From the NCBI RefSeq assembly GCF_004854025.1, contig NZ_STGM01000004.1, positions 186,001 through 250,000 of the forward strand: DNA of 64,000 bases, given 5' to 3'. Origin of the DNA: Microbacterium hydrothermale. Its GTDB lineage: Bacteria; Actinomycetota; Actinomycetes; Actinomycetales; Microbacteriaceae. Position numbers and translations under genes: made by a program. This document shows, piece after piece, positions 55,678-64,000 of this stretch (the stretch's first letter is position 1; every line of letters starts with the position of its first letter). The notes beneath the pieces were generated by a model. That model saw only the letters and a list, made by a program, of their open reading frames with translations. It made no database searches and was not told where the DNA came from.

Positions 55678-55964
55678 CCCGGCCACCCCGTCGCCAGGTC
55701 AGCTTCGAGCTGCTCCATGTCGCTCACCCAGGCATCCAGCGCCTGCCGGACGCCGTCCAGGATTCCATTCAGCCGCGCCATCCCCGCCGACCACTCCGCC
55801 TGCGCGGACGCGTACGCGGCCTGGGCATCGCCCGACCATCCCCGGGAGAGGACCTGCGCCGCCGATTCGAGGTCGGCGAGGCGCCCCGCGATGGCGGTCT
55901 GCGCCGCGGCGATGCGCGCGGCACTGTCGTGCGCGGCGCCGAAGTCCACCATGAGCCCGGTCAT
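55674..55964 (-). CDS. WXG100-like small helical protein
   Basis: 96 aa, two amphipathic helices around a central turn LSRGWSGDAQAAY, which provides the W-x-G motif (WSG) of ESAT-6/CFP-10-like proteins. Size and layout fit the family. Overlaps both neighbours by ATGA. Expected to be a secreted substrate or partner for an ESX/type VII-type system; no EccC ATPase is in this window. Confidence 0.72.
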   Translation of the reverse strand: MTGLMVDFGAAHDSAARIAAAQTAIAGRLADLESAAQVLSRGWSGDAQAAYASAQAEWSAGMARLNGILDGVRQALDAWVSDMEQLEADLATGWPG

Positions 55965-56395
55965 CGCGGCATCCCTTCGCTCGGATCGATCAGGTCGGAC
56001 AGGCGGGCGCGAAGCGCCGCCCCGCGCGCGAGCAGACGCTCCCGTTCCCGCTGCAGTTCCGCGACCGGGTCGGGCTCGCCCTCCTCCTCGGCGATGGCGC
56101 GGGCGTCGTCGGCGAAGACGCCGACACCCTCGCGGGCCACCGCGCGGACGTTCTCGGCCTCGACGCTGTCGTCGCTGCCGTCGAACACCGCCGAACGGCT
56201 CGTCTCCCCGAGGTCGATGCGACCCTGGAGCACCTGCCAGTCGCGGCCGAGCTCCCCCGCGCGCGCACGGCGGCTGAAGGCTTCGTCGGCGTCGAGTTCC
56301 TCGTCGTCGTCGAGCGCGCGCGCCTGCTGAACCAGCGAGTCGATGAACGCGAGACGATCGCGGGTCTGCGCGAAGAGGTCGTCGTCGAGGTTCAT
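55961..56395 (-). CDS. Hypothetical acidic helical protein in WXG100 operon
   Basis: 144 aa, mostly alpha-helical and acidic, with a coiled-coil-like C-terminal stretch (VAELQRERERLLARGAALRARLSDLI). No signal or membrane segment. Overlaps the genes on both sides by 4 bp. No family recognised. Confidence 0.65.
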   Translation of the reverse strand: MNLDDDLFAQTRDRLAFIDSLVQQARALDDDEELDADEAFSRRARAGELGRDWQVLQGRIDLGETSRSAVFDGSDDSVEAENVRAVAREGVGVFADDARAIAEEEGEPDPVAELQRERERLLARGAALRARLSDLIDPSEGMPR

Positions 56396-57603
56396 GCCGC
56401 CGCCCGTCGTCCGGTGTCGACGAGGAGGCGCAGCAGGTCGTCGACGAGCAGAGCCGTCTCCACCAGCTGGGCCTTCGCCTGCACGGCGCCCTCGATGGCG
56501 TCGAAGATCGTGTCGATGATCGTGTAGATGATCTTCACCAGCGTGAAGATCTTGGTCGCCAGCAGAGCCCCCTCCGCCGCGGCGACGATCCACCCGGCGA
56601 CGGGCACCGTCGCCTCCACCGCCATGCGCATGAGCTTCTGCGCGATCTGGTTCAGGATGACGCCGATCGCCAGGGCCGCGCTCTTGGACACCAGCACCAG
56701 CGTGCCGACCTTGACCGAGACCACATCGCAGGCCGAGCCGACGCCGTACATGGTCGCGCCGATCGCGGTCACGCCACCGCGGAACGCGAGCCCCGCCTCG
56801 CCGTCCCAGAACTCCCCCTGGCGCACCAGGCCCGCCGCATTGTCGGCGACCGCGCGACTGGCCTCACCCAGGTACTGCCAGGCGATCGACACCTCTTCGA
56901 TCCCGGTCCAGTCGCCGGCGAAGGGCTTCATGATCACGTCTTCGAGGATGCTGAAACCGGCGATCTGCTCGAAGACCCAATCGACGCCGCCGAGGATCGG
57001 GCCCGCGCTCCAGCGCATCGACTCGATCTCGCTCTTCGTCGCGTTCGGCGCCACCAGGTAGCTCGAGGCGTCCTGGCGCTCGACGACCCCGGTCGCGCCG
57101 TGGCCCCAGTCGTCGACCGCGCCGGATACGTCGTCGAAGATCCCGCGCGCGCCCGACGCGATCGCGCCCGGGGCGTCGATGATCTGCTGGAAGACCCACG
57201 GCTCGGGATCGCCGTGACCGGCCGGAGCCCCGCCGGATGCCGCGGGAAGGGTAGGCGCATTCGACCGCGGGTCGACGAACGGCGACGCTCCCCCGCCCAG
57301 GGGCGCGAAGATGGCGGTGATCTGATCGTGGAGGGCGCGTTCCTGCGCCGCATAGGCCGCGGCGGCGTCATCGACCTTGTCGGCCGCGGTCGTCATGACC
57401 CGCGCGAGACCGTCGGCGATCCGCACGCCCGCGACCGCGATCGCGAGCGACACGGCCGTGAACGGCATGAGGATGATGCCGGTATCGGAGGGGGTCAGGA
57501 TGCCTCGCTCGTGCACGTACCGCGACATCGCGGGCAGGTGCTGCTCGCCCTGTCGCCGGAGCGTCTGCGAGCACAGGGCCAACTGTCCGTAGTCCACACG
57601 CAT
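56392..57603 (-). CDS. ESX/EspC-like large substrate-type protein with hydrophobic C-terminal helices
   Basis: 403 aa, first gene of the operon. The N-terminal ~95 residues form two helices around ILTPSDTG, with AAAAYAAQE giving a Y84-x-x-x-E88 pattern, the general ESX export signal (YxxxD/E). A Pro/Gly linker (~105-130) follows. The C-terminal 200 residues alternate conserved Trp/Gly segments (WDGEAGLAFRGG) with several hydrophobic helices (~290-385). No toxin domain is recognised. A TAGGGT -10 box lies 6 nt before the ATG. Confidence 0.68.
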   Translation of the reverse strand: MRVDYGQLALCSQTLRRQGEQHLPAMSRYVHERGILTPSDTGIILMPFTAVSLAIAVAGVRIADGLARVMTTAADKVDDAAAAYAAQERALHDQITAIFAPLGGGASPFVDPRSNAPTLPAASGGAPAGHGDPEPWVFQQIIDAPGAIASGARGIFDDVSGAVDDWGHGATGVVERQDASSYLVAPNATKSEIESMRWSAGPILGGVDWVFEQIAGFSILEDVIMKPFAGDWTGIEEVSIAWQYLGEASRAVADNAAGLVRQGEFWDGEAGLAFRGGVTAIGATMYGVGSACDVVSVKVGTLVLVSKSAALAIGVILNQIAQKLMRMAVEATVPVAGWIVAAAEGALLATKIFTLVKIIYTIIDTIFDAIEGAVQAKAQLVETALLVDDLLRLLVDTGRRAAA

Positions 57604-57609
57604 TCCCTC

Positions 57610-57615
57610 ACCCTA
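57610..57615 (-). promoter_or_regulatory. -10 box (TAGGGT) of the WXG100 operon
   Basis: TAGGGT on the minus strand, 6-nt spacer (GAGGGA) and the ATG at 57603. Leaderless initiation is likely; GAGGGA could alternatively be a ribosome site. Confidence 0.5.
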
Positions 57616-57750
57616 TGCAGGGGGTATGCCCGCAGGGCAAGCCCTCGCGCGCACATTCGTCGTTCGCCGCACGCCGTCGGACGGGCCCACGCGCGAGATA
57701 GGGGACGCATGCGCCGACATGCGCTCTTTGGGGCGGGACGACGGTGCCGC

Positions 57751-57756
57751 TAGCCT
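57751..57756 (+). promoter_or_regulatory. -10 box (TAGCCT) for leaderless GNAT gene
   Basis: TAGCCT, 6-nt spacer, ATG at 57763. A possible -35 (TTGGGG, 57728-57733) lies 17 bp upstream. Confidence 0.55.
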
Positions 57757-57762
57757 GGGCGC

Positions 57763-58215
57763 ATGGCTGACCTGCGTCTCGTCGAACTGTCCGCCGCCAC
57801 GATCGTGGCCGTGAACAACCTCTCGCTCAAGCCCGGACAGGAGCAGTTCCTGGCCCCGGTCAGCTACGGCATCGCCGCAACCGTGATGAACCCGTCGACG
57901 TCGTGGCAGCGCGTGGTGCTCGACGGCGACGAGGTCGTCGGCTTCGTCAGCGCCAACTTCGACGGCGAGGCGCCGGAGGAGCACTTCCGCTCCGTGCTGT
58001 GGCGCATCAACGTGGACGCCGACGACCAGGGCCGCGGCGTCGGCAGCTTCGCGCTCGCGCAGCTCCTCGACGAGGCGCGCCGCCGCGGCATGGACCACGT
58101 CGACGTCATCTACGAACCCGGCGTCGGCGGCCCCGAGGCCTTCTTCCAGCGCGTCGGCTTCGAGCCCGTCGACGAGACGGAGTACGGCGAGGTCATCGCG
58201 CGCGTTCGCGTGTGA
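57763..58215 (+). CDS. GNAT-family N-acetyltransferase
   Basis: 150 aa. The acetyl-CoA loop DDQGRGVGSFALAQLL (R-G-x-G-x pattern) follows WRINVDADDQ, and the C-terminal EAFFQRVGFEPVDE is the usual last helix and strand. Resembles the spermidine/diamine acetyltransferase (BltD-type) branch, but the substrate is not certain. Leaderless ATG. Divergent from the WXG100 operon. Confidence 0.85.
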   Translation: MADLRLVELSAATIVAVNNLSLKPGQEQFLAPVSYGIAATVMNPSTSWQRVVLDGDEVVGFVSANFDGEAPEEHFRSVLWRINVDADDQGRGVGSFALAQLLDEARRRGMDHVDVIYEPGVGGPEAFFQRVGFEPVDETEYGEVIARVRV

Positions 58216-58296
58216 GGGGAACTCGCGGCCGCGGCATCCATCCTGCGCGGCGTCCTCGACCTGCGAGCTCGCCGACGCACGTCGCGTGACTGACGA

Positions 58297-58330
58297 CGGA
58301 TGCCACGCCCCGGCCGGGACGTGGCATCCG
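58297..58330. terminator. Bidirectional terminator between GNAT and ABC exporter genes
   Basis: 11-bp perfect arms (58297-58307 / 58320-58330), 12-nt loop; again GGATGCC/GGCATCC arms. Confidence 0.75.
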
Positions 58331-58343
58331 GTGCGTGCGCGGG

Positions 58344-60161
58344 TCAGACCAGCGACTCGCGCCACGCCGCGTGCAGTTGCGCGAACTTGCCGGTGCCGGC
58401 GATGAGGGCGGCGGGGCTGTCGTCCTCGATGATGCGACCGTGCTCCATCACGAGCACGCGGTCGGCGATCGCGACCGTCGACAGGCGGTGCGCGATGATG
58501 ATGGCCGTGCGGTCGGCCAGCAGTGTCTGCAGCGCATCTTGGATCAGACGCTCGCTCGGGATGTCGAGCGAGGCCGTGGCCTCGTCGAGGATCAGCACCG
58601 CGGGGTCGGCGAGGAACGCCCGGGCGAACGAAATCAGCTGTCGCTGACCCGCCGAGACCCGACCTCCGCGCTTGTTCACGTCGGTGTCGTAACCGTCGGG
58701 CAGCTTCGAGATGAAGCCGTCGGCTCCCACCGCGCGGGCGGCGGCGCGGATCTCGTCCATCGTGGCGTCGGGCTTGCCGAGCGCGATGTTGTCGGCGACG
58801 GTCCCGCTGAACAGGTACGCCTCCTGCGTGACCATGACGATGGCGCGCCGCAGATCCTTCGGGTGGAGGCGGCGGAGGTCGACGTCGTCGAGGGTGACGG
58901 CGCCCTGCGTCGGGTCGTAGAAGCGCGAGATGAGCTTCGCGAGTGTCGTCTTGCCCGCACCCGTCGTCCCGACGAGCGCGATCGTCTGCCCGGCCGGGAT
59001 GTCGAGCGTGAAGTTCGGCAGGATGACGCGGCCCTCGGTGTATCCGAAGGTGACCTCATCGAAGCGGACGTGCCCGCGGGCGCTCCACAGGTCGACGGGG
59101 TCGGTGGGGTCGGGAACCGTCGGCTCCTCCTCGAGCACGCCCGACACCTTCTCGAGGGCGGCCGTGGCGGACTGGTACGAGTTCAAGAAGAACGCGACCT
59201 CCTGCAGCGGCGAGAAGAAGTTGCGCACGTACAGCACCGCGGCGGTGAGCACACCGATCTCGAGCGGTCCGGCGATGACCCGACCCCCACCCCACAGCAG
59301 CACGACGGCGACCGAGACGGCGGCGACCGCCATGATCCCCGGCTCAAAGGTCCCGAACAGGCGGATGGAGCGCATGTTGACGTCGCGGTAGTCGGCGGCG
59401 AGCGTGCCGAACTCGGCGTCGTTGCGGGGCTCCTTGCGGAACGCCTTGACCGCGCGGATGCCGGTCATCGTCTCGACGAACTTGACGATGACTTGGGCGC
59501 TGATGACCCGCGACTCGCGGTAGATCACCTGCGAGCGCGTGTAGAACCACCGCATGAGCAGGTACATCGGGATGCCCATGAGCGTGAGGATCAAGCCCGA
59601 CTGCCAGTCGATGAGGAAGAGCGCACCGAGGGTGAACAGTCCGTAGAGCACGCCCGAGACCAGCTCGTTGAGTCCACCGTCGAGCAGTTCGCGGATCGTG
59701 TCGAGGTCGCTCGTCTGGCGCGAGATGATGCGGCCCGACGTGTACGACTCGTGGAACTCCAGGCTGAGCTTCTGCGTGTGCAGGAAGATGCGCTTGCGCA
59801 GGTCGAGCATGATCGCCTGCGTCAGCCGCGCCGCGACGACCACGTACCAGCCGATCAGCACGGCACCGCCGATGCCGGCGAGAAGGTACACGCCGACCAC
59901 GCCGTAGGTCGGGAGCCAGTCGCTGCGTTCGATCACGGCGGGCAGCGCGTTGTCGATGCCGTAGGCGATCAGCGCGGGGCCCGCCACGCGCAGCGCCGTC
60001 GAGACCACGAGCACGGCCGCGGCCAGCACGAGCTGCCACCGCAGCGGCGAGACGAGAGAGCCGAGCAGGCGCAGGGAGCGCTGACGGATGGCCTTGCTCT
60101 CGGCGCGGGTGTAGTCGGAGCGGTCTTCGCCGCTGGTTCCGGAGACGGTCGCGGTGGTCAT
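58344..60161 (-). CDS. ABC exporter half-transporter with catalytic Walker B and non-canonical signature
   Basis: 605 aa. Six-helix type IV permease (residues ~35-330) and ATPase domain: Walker [10 protein letters not shown]-loop MVTQEAYLF, Walker [14 protein letters not shown] with catalytic Glu. The signature reads VSAGQRQ instead of LSGGQ. Second gene of a pair, its ATG overlaps the partner's stop (ATGA). The altered signature pairs with the partner's degenerate Walker B, as in heterodimeric exporters. Substrate unknown (drug or lipid export). Confidence 0.88.
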   Translation of the reverse strand: MTTATVSGTSGEDRSDYTRAESKAIRQRSLRLLGSLVSPLRWQLVLAAAVLVVSTALRVAGPALIAYGIDNALPAVIERSDWLPTYGVVGVYLLAGIGGAVLIGWYVVVAARLTQAIMLDLRKRIFLHTQKLSLEFHESYTSGRIISRQTSDLDTIRELLDGGLNELVSGVLYGLFTLGALFLIDWQSGLILTLMGIPMYLLMRWFYTRSQVIYRESRVISAQVIVKFVETMTGIRAVKAFRKEPRNDAEFGTLAADYRDVNMRSIRLFGTFEPGIMAVAAVSVAVVLLWGGGRVIAGPLEIGVLTAAVLYVRNFFSPLQEVAFFLNSYQSATAALEKVSGVLEEEPTVPDPTDPVDLWSARGHVRFDEVTFGYTEGRVILPNFTLDIPAGQTIALVGTTGAGKTTLAKLISRFYDPTQGAVTLDDVDLRRLHPKDLRRAIVMVTQEAYLFSGTVADNIALGKPDATMDEIRAAARAVGADGFISKLPDGYDTDVNKRGGRVSAGQRQLISFARAFLADPAVLILDEATASLDIPSERLIQDALQTLLADRTAIIIAHRLSTVAIADRVLVMEHGRIIEDDSPAALIAGTGKFAQLHAAWRESLV

Positions 60162-62092
60162 CGGGTCGCCTCCTTCTGGGTAAGGGCGTCGTCGGCGGAG
60201 ATGTCGCCGTCGGGTGCCGGAGCGGATGCAGCTGTCGAGCGCGCCGCGGCATCCTTCGGGTCGCGTTCGGGCATGACGACCGGGATGGCGCCCGTGCGCG
60301 CTTCGCGTTCGGCCTCTTCGAGGCTCGAGATGACGTAGCGGTAGTGCTCGCTCTCGCGCAGCAGATCGGAGTGGGTGCCGACGGCGGTGACCCGGCCGTC
60401 CTGCAGCAGGGCGACGCGGTCGGCGAGGGTGACCGTCGACGGCCGGTGGGCCACGACGAGCGCCGTGGTCTCGCTGAGCACCTCGCGCAGGGCGTCTTCG
60501 ACGAGGGCCTCGGTGTCGACGTCGAGCGCCGACAGCGGGTCGTCGAGGACGAGCACGGCCGGGCGGGCCGCCACCGCGCGCGCGAGGGCGAGGCGCTGGC
60601 GCTGGCCTCCCGAGAGGCTGAGTCCCTCTTCGCCGATCACGGTGTCGAGTCCGTCGGGCAGGTCGTACACGAACTGCGCCTGGGCGACCTGCAGGGCCTC
60701 GCGCAGGATCTCGTCCGCCTCGGGCGAGCCCGGCGTGAGGTCCTCGCGGCCGAGGAGCACGTTGTCGCGCACCGACTGCGAGAACAGGGTCGCGTCTTCG
60801 AAGGCCATTCCGACGTGGCGACGCAGTTCGGCGAGCGTCAGCTCGCGCACGTCGACGCCGTCGAGGAGCACTCGTCCGCCCGTGACGTCGTAGAGCCGCC
60901 CCGGCAGGGTGGTGAGGGTGGTCTTGCCCGAGCCGGTCAGCCCGACGAGGGCCATCGTCTCGCCGGGGCGGAGCGTGAGGTCGACGCCGTCGAGCAGGTC
61001 GGGCTCGGTGTCGGCGGCATCCTGATAGCGGAAGTGGGCGTTGTCGAACGTGAGCTCTCCGCGCGGGTCCGCGATCGAACGAGGGGTCTCGGGGTCGACG
61101 ATCGTGTTCTGCTCGTCGAACACCTCGAAGATGCGGTCGGTCGCGGTGCGCGCGTCGAGGAGGAACGAGAAGAGGAAGCCGATCGACTCCAGGGGCCAGC
61201 GGAGCACCGTGGCCATGGCGAAGAACGCCACGAGCTCGGCGACCTGCAGCTGACCGAGCTGCGTGAGCACGATGCCAGCGCCCAAGCACACCGCGAAGGC
61301 GATGTCGGGCAGCAGCACGAGCCAGAACCAGATCCATCCGACCGCGCGCGCTTTGTCGATCTCGGTCTCGCGGAGCGACTCGGCCTGGCGCGTGAACTTC
61401 TGCAGCGCGTGCTTCCCGCGGCCGAACGCTTTGAGCACGCGGATGCCGTGCACGCTCTCTTCGACGGATGTGGCGAGGTCGCCCGCCTGATCCTGACTCT
61501 GGCGGGTGAGGGCGCCGTAGCGCTTCTCGAAGCGGAAGCCGACGTAGATGACCGGGGCGGAGGTGACCAGGAACAGCGCACCGAGCAGCCAGTGCCACCG
61601 GAACAGCAGGACCGCGCCGATGACGATCGTCAGCATGTTGACCACGAGCAGGATGACACCGAAGGCGAGCCAGCGGCGCAGCATGCTGATGTCCTGCATC
61701 ATGCGCGAGAGCAGCTGACCCGACTGCCAGCGATCGTGGAACGCGACGGGCAGTCGCTGCAGGCGCGAGTAGAACGATTGGCGCAGGTCGTACTCGACCT
61801 TGGTGGCCGGCGCGAGCACGAACCAGCGCCGCAGCCACACCATCGCCGCTTCGGCGAGGCCCAGCCCGAGCACGGCGAGGGAGCCCCACACCAGGGCGGT
61901 CGGGTCGAGAGAGGCGATGGGGCCGGCGACGATCTGCTCGAGCACAAGGGGGATGGCGAGGGCGAGCAGGCTCGCGATCAGTGCGGTGACGGCGCCCGCG
62001 ATGAGGCGGGGCAGCACCGGCCGCGCGATCGGCAGGAGCCGCGCGAGGGCGCGCGGTGTGGAGAGGCGTTTCGGAGTCGTTGAGGTGGTCAT
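60158..62092 (-). CDS. ABC exporter half-transporter with degenerate Walker B
   Basis: 644 aa. Permease residues ~20-310; ATPase with Walker [10 protein letters not shown]-loop replaced by [11 protein letters not shown], canonical signature [10 protein letters not shown], and Walker [14 protein letters not shown] where Asp replaces the catalytic Glu. It therefore supplies the non-hydrolysing site of a heterodimer with the next gene. An acidic/Ala-rich tail of ~45 residues follows the ATPase. GAGG precedes the ATG. A 24-codon ORF lies 115 bp upstream. Confidence 0.88.
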   Translation of the reverse strand: MTTSTTPKRLSTPRALARLLPIARPVLPRLIAGAVTALIASLLALAIPLVLEQIVAGPIASLDPTALVWGSLAVLGLGLAEAAMVWLRRWFVLAPATKVEYDLRQSFYSRLQRLPVAFHDRWQSGQLLSRMMQDISMLRRWLAFGVILLVVNMLTIVIGAVLLFRWHWLLGALFLVTSAPVIYVGFRFEKRYGALTRQSQDQAGDLATSVEESVHGIRVLKAFGRGKHALQKFTRQAESLRETEIDKARAVGWIWFWLVLLPDIAFAVCLGAGIVLTQLGQLQVAELVAFFAMATVLRWPLESIGFLFSFLLDARTATDRIFEVFDEQNTIVDPETPRSIADPRGELTFDNAHFRYQDAADTEPDLLDGVDLTLRPGETMALVGLTGSGKTTLTTLPGRLYDVTGGRVLLDGVDVRELTLAELRRHVGMAFEDATLFSQSVRDNVLLGREDLTPGSPEADEILREALQVAQAQFVYDLPDGLDTVIGEEGLSLSGGQRQRLALARAVAARPAVLVLDDPLSALDVDTEALVEDALREVLSETTALVVAHRPSTVTLADRVALLQDGRVTAVGTHSDLLRESEHYRYVISSLEEAEREARTGAIPVVMPERDPKDAAARSTAASAPAPDGDISADDALTQKEATR

Positions 62093-62207
62093 GATCCTCG
62101 TGGGGTCGAAGCGGGCGCCGGGATCGGGCGCGGACAGGGAGGCCGAAGGCGCGACGAGAGTCGTCGATCGGGGCGGAGCGGGAGCGCCGGAGCGCGGACG
62201 CGGGGCC

Positions 62208-62282
62208 CTAGGAGCGTCGGCCGGGGCGCGCGGCGAGGAAGGACGCGGCGGCCGGGGCGACGGGGGCGTCGATCTGGTCCAT
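62208..62282 (-). CDS. Possible 24-aa leader peptide of the ABC exporter operon
   Basis: ATG at 62282 preceded by AAGGAGG with a 6-nt spacer, one of the best ribosome sites in the window. It encodes a peptide starting [15 protein letters not shown] and ending ARPGRRS. It ends 115 bp before the exporter ATG. Such ORFs often mediate attenuation for drug-exporter operons. Whether it is translated is unproven. Confidence 0.5.
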   Translation of the reverse strand: MDQIDAPVAPAAASFLAARPGRRS

Positions 62283-62379
62283 GGCATCCTCCTTGATCGG
62301 TGTGAAGCCATCGCCGGGGGAACGACAGCCCTCCAGACTATCCCTGAGAGAACGCTGAGGGCAAGAGTGTCCTCGCCGC

Positions 62380-62877
62380 TCAGGCGGCCGCTTCGCGCGT
62401 CAGCAGACGGCGCTTGACGTCGGTGCCCCACGCGAATCCGCCCATCGTCCCGTCTCCGCGGAGCACGCGATGGCACGGGACGAAGAGGGCGACCGCGTTG
62501 CGGGCGCAGATCGATGCCGCAGCCCGCACCGCGGCGGGAGACCCGAGTGCGGCCGCGAAGCCGCTGTAGGTGAGGGGGGCGCCGGGGGCGATGTCGCGCA
62601 GGCCGCGCCACCCGGCGAGCTGCAGGGCCGTGCCCTGCTGCGCGACCTCGACGTCGTCGATCGCCGCGAGGTCGCCGTCGTAGTACGCCCGGACGGCTTC
62701 CGCGGCCCAGGTGTCGCCCTCCACCACCCGGTCGGGTCGACGGTCGGGACGCAGCCGGGCGAGGACGGCGTCGGGGTCGGCCGTCCAGCCCGACACGATG
62801 ACGCGATCGGCGTCGTCGGCGAGGATCGCGAAAGCTCCGTCGGGGGTGTCGACGAACTGGAGGGTGGCCGTGGTCAT
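62380..62877 (-). CDS. ogt: Methylated-DNA-[protein]-cysteine S-methyltransferase
   Basis: 165 aa suicide repair protein for O6-alkylguanine. The C-terminal domain has the acceptor Cys in [14 protein letters not shown] and the downstream [14 protein letters not shown]. The helix [14 protein letters not shown] holds the Asn hinge. The N-terminal domain is short. Its ATG overlaps the stop of the Ada/AlkA gene (ATGA), forming an alkylation-repair operon. Confidence 0.93.
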   Translation of the reverse strand: MTTATLQFVDTPDGAFAILADDADRVIVSGWTADPDAVLARLRPDRRPDRVVEGDTWAAEAVRAYYDGDLAAIDDVEVAQQGTALQLAGWRGLRDIAPGAPLTYSGFAAALGSPAAVRAAASICARNAVALFVPCHRVLRGDGTMGGFAWGTDVKRRLLTREAAA

Positions 62878-64000
62878 GCGGGGGTCTCGCTCTCTGTTTC
62901 GGTGAGGGAAGCCGGGTGCTCGGCTGACACCTCGACGGTGAGGTCGGACGACACGACGTCGACCCGACCGCGGCCGCGCCCGGATGCGCGACGTGTCGCC
63001 GGCACCGTGGAGGCGGCCGCCGTTTCGGCGGGCGCGCGCCACGCCTGGGTCACGGGCGCGGCGTACCAGTAGTGCGCCATCGCATAGCTGCGCCAGGGCG
63101 CGAGGCGCGCCGACCATTCGGTGAAGCCGGCGGGGTCGGACGGCAGCCCCAGCGCGGCGGCTCCGGCACGCGCCGCGACGTCACCCGGCAGCAGGACATC
63201 GGGATCGCCGAGCACGCGCATGCGGACGTAATCCGCGGTCCACGGTCCGATCCCCCGCCGCGCGAGCAGCCGCTCCCGCTGATCCGCGGCATCGTCACCG
63301 AACCCGATTGTCAGGCTGCCGTCGGCCAGCGCCGCGGCCGCCTCGACGATCGCGCGCATGCGCGCGGCCGGTCCGCGCAGCACTTCGAGTCCGCGCTCGG
63401 CGATCTCGACGGGACTCGGGAACAGCGTCATCGGTTCGGGGCCGACGCCCACCCGCTCCCCCAGCGTTTCGGCGAGACGGCCCTGCATCGTGCGGGCCGA
63501 CGCGACGCTGATCTGCTGGCCGATCATTGCGCGCAGCAGCATCTCGTCGGCATCCAGCGCCCCGGGTACGCGCACCCCGGGGATCGCCGCGACGGCGGGC
63601 GCGAGTTCGGGGTGGCGCGCGAGCGACTCGTCGATCGCGAGCGGATCGGCGTCGAGGTCGAACAGGCGACGCACGCGCGAGATGAGCGTGCCGAGGTCGG
63701 CGAGGGCGCCGAGGCGCGCCCGCAGGCGGAGGCGTCCGTCGTCAGCCTGGCGCACCTCGAACCACGCCGGGCCCCCGGGCAGGCGCACCACGCGGGCGAA
63801 CGAGGTGTCGCCGCCCACCTCGACCCCGGGGATGGCGTGGGCGCGCATCCAGCCGAACAGCCCCACGGTGTCGATCGGCCCGCGCACCGGCAGCGCGAGG
63901 TCGATCTCACCCGCGACCGCCTCGACCCCCGACGCGTGAGGTCGACGGGCTCGCAGCGCGCTCGGCGGCATCCCGAACACCTCGCCGATGGTCTCGGTGA
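62874..64000 (-). CDS. Ada-type AraC regulator / AlkA DNA glycosylase fusion (3' part)
   Basis: At least 375 codons inside the window; the 5' end is beyond the right edge. The first residues visible ([21 protein letters not shown]) are the end of an AraC-type helix-turn-helix, so an Ada regulatory part is expected upstream. Then comes an AlkA N-terminal beta domain ([17 protein letters not shown]) and the HhH-GPD domain, with hairpin [15 protein letters not shown] and catalytic Asp in VLLPGDVAA. It removes 3-methyladenine and induces the repair operon. A Ser/Glu-rich tail ends the protein. Confidence 0.9.
   Translation of the reverse strand, partial: TETIGEVFGMPPSALRARRPHASGVEAVAGEIDLALPVRGPIDTVGLFGWMRAHAIPGVEVGGDTSFARVVRLPGGPAWFEVRQADDGRLRLRARLGALADLGTLISRVRRLFDLDADPLAIDESLARHPELAPAVAAIPGVRVPGALDADEMLLRAMIGQQISVASARTMQGRLAETLGERVGVGPEPMTLFPSPVEIAERGLEVLRGPAARMRAIVEAAAALADGSLTIGFGDDAADQRERLLARRGIGPWTADYVRMRVLGDPDVLLPGDVAARAGAAALGLPSDPAGFTEWSARLAPWRSYAMAHYWYAAPVTQAWRAPAETAAASTVPATRRASGRGRGRVDVVSSDLTVEVSAEHPASLTETESETPA

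Overview
The window is about 70% G+C, densely coded chromosome from an actinomycete. It is most likely a Microbacteriaceae member and probably a Microbacterium. This rests on overall gene content (SdhCDAB, monomeric NADP-isocitrate dehydrogenase, GTP-type PEP carboxykinase beside a ScfR/RamB-type regulator, an FMN-riboswitch rib operon), on the codon style, and on many start codons sitting 6-7 nt behind a TANNNT -10 box. Genus assignment is an inference; no rRNA is present. I found no tRNA, rRNA, CRISPR array, prophage or insertion sequence.

Layout. 1-1642: the start of a BMP-type lipoprotein and manC (minus). 1739-5425: sdhCDAB with an upstream palindrome. 5.4-11.9 kb: YihY-type membrane protein, exonuclease III, trpS, a DUF559-type nuclease-like gene flanked by 71-bp inverted-repeat elements, a GNAT and an Fpg/Nei glycosylase. 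12.1-15.8 kb: FMN riboswitch and ribD-ribE-ribBA-ribH. 15.9-23.6 kb: small membrane protein, MHS-family transporter, ABC exporter, pckG and divergent scfR. 23.8-29.8 kb: a seven-gene operon (NMT1-type ABC importer, aberrant FolE, creatininase-family hydrolase, LacI regulator). 30-45.6 kb: an aromatic catabolism island (gabD, FAD hydroxylase, IclR, TPP enzyme, MHS transporter, and hpa-type meta-cleavage genes with their GntR regulator). 45.6-52.4 kb: acidic protein, folD and glyA (glyA behind a ZTP riboswitch), YrdB-like protein, FAD oxidase and L,D-transpeptidase. 52.8-57.6 kb: icd and a four-gene translationally coupled WXG100/ESX-like operon. 57.7-64 kb: GNAT, a heterodimeric ABC exporter with a possible leader peptide, ogt and the 3' part of an Ada/AlkA fusion.

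How genes work together. The hpa genes would take homoprotocatechuate to pyruvate plus succinic semialdehyde; gabD would make succinate, which SDH oxidises. A near-identical 14-bp palindrome precedes sdhC and icd, suggesting one TCA-cycle regulator. glyA and folD are both one-carbon genes, and glyA sits behind a ZTP riboswitch.

The most unusual points are: (1) a family of constant-length (71-72 bp) inverted-repeat elements, with at least two further related-looking families showing compensatory changes in their arms, one cluster flanking a DUF559 gene; (2) the importer/FolE-like/creatininase operon, where the FolE paralogue keeps zinc and base-pocket residues but lacks the triphosphate-binding Lys and Arg, suggesting an uncharacterised purine-like ring-opening route; (3) an enriched GGATGCC/GGCATCC heptamer that recurs in coding DNA and in terminators; (4) widespread leaderless starts; (5) an orphan WXG100 module.
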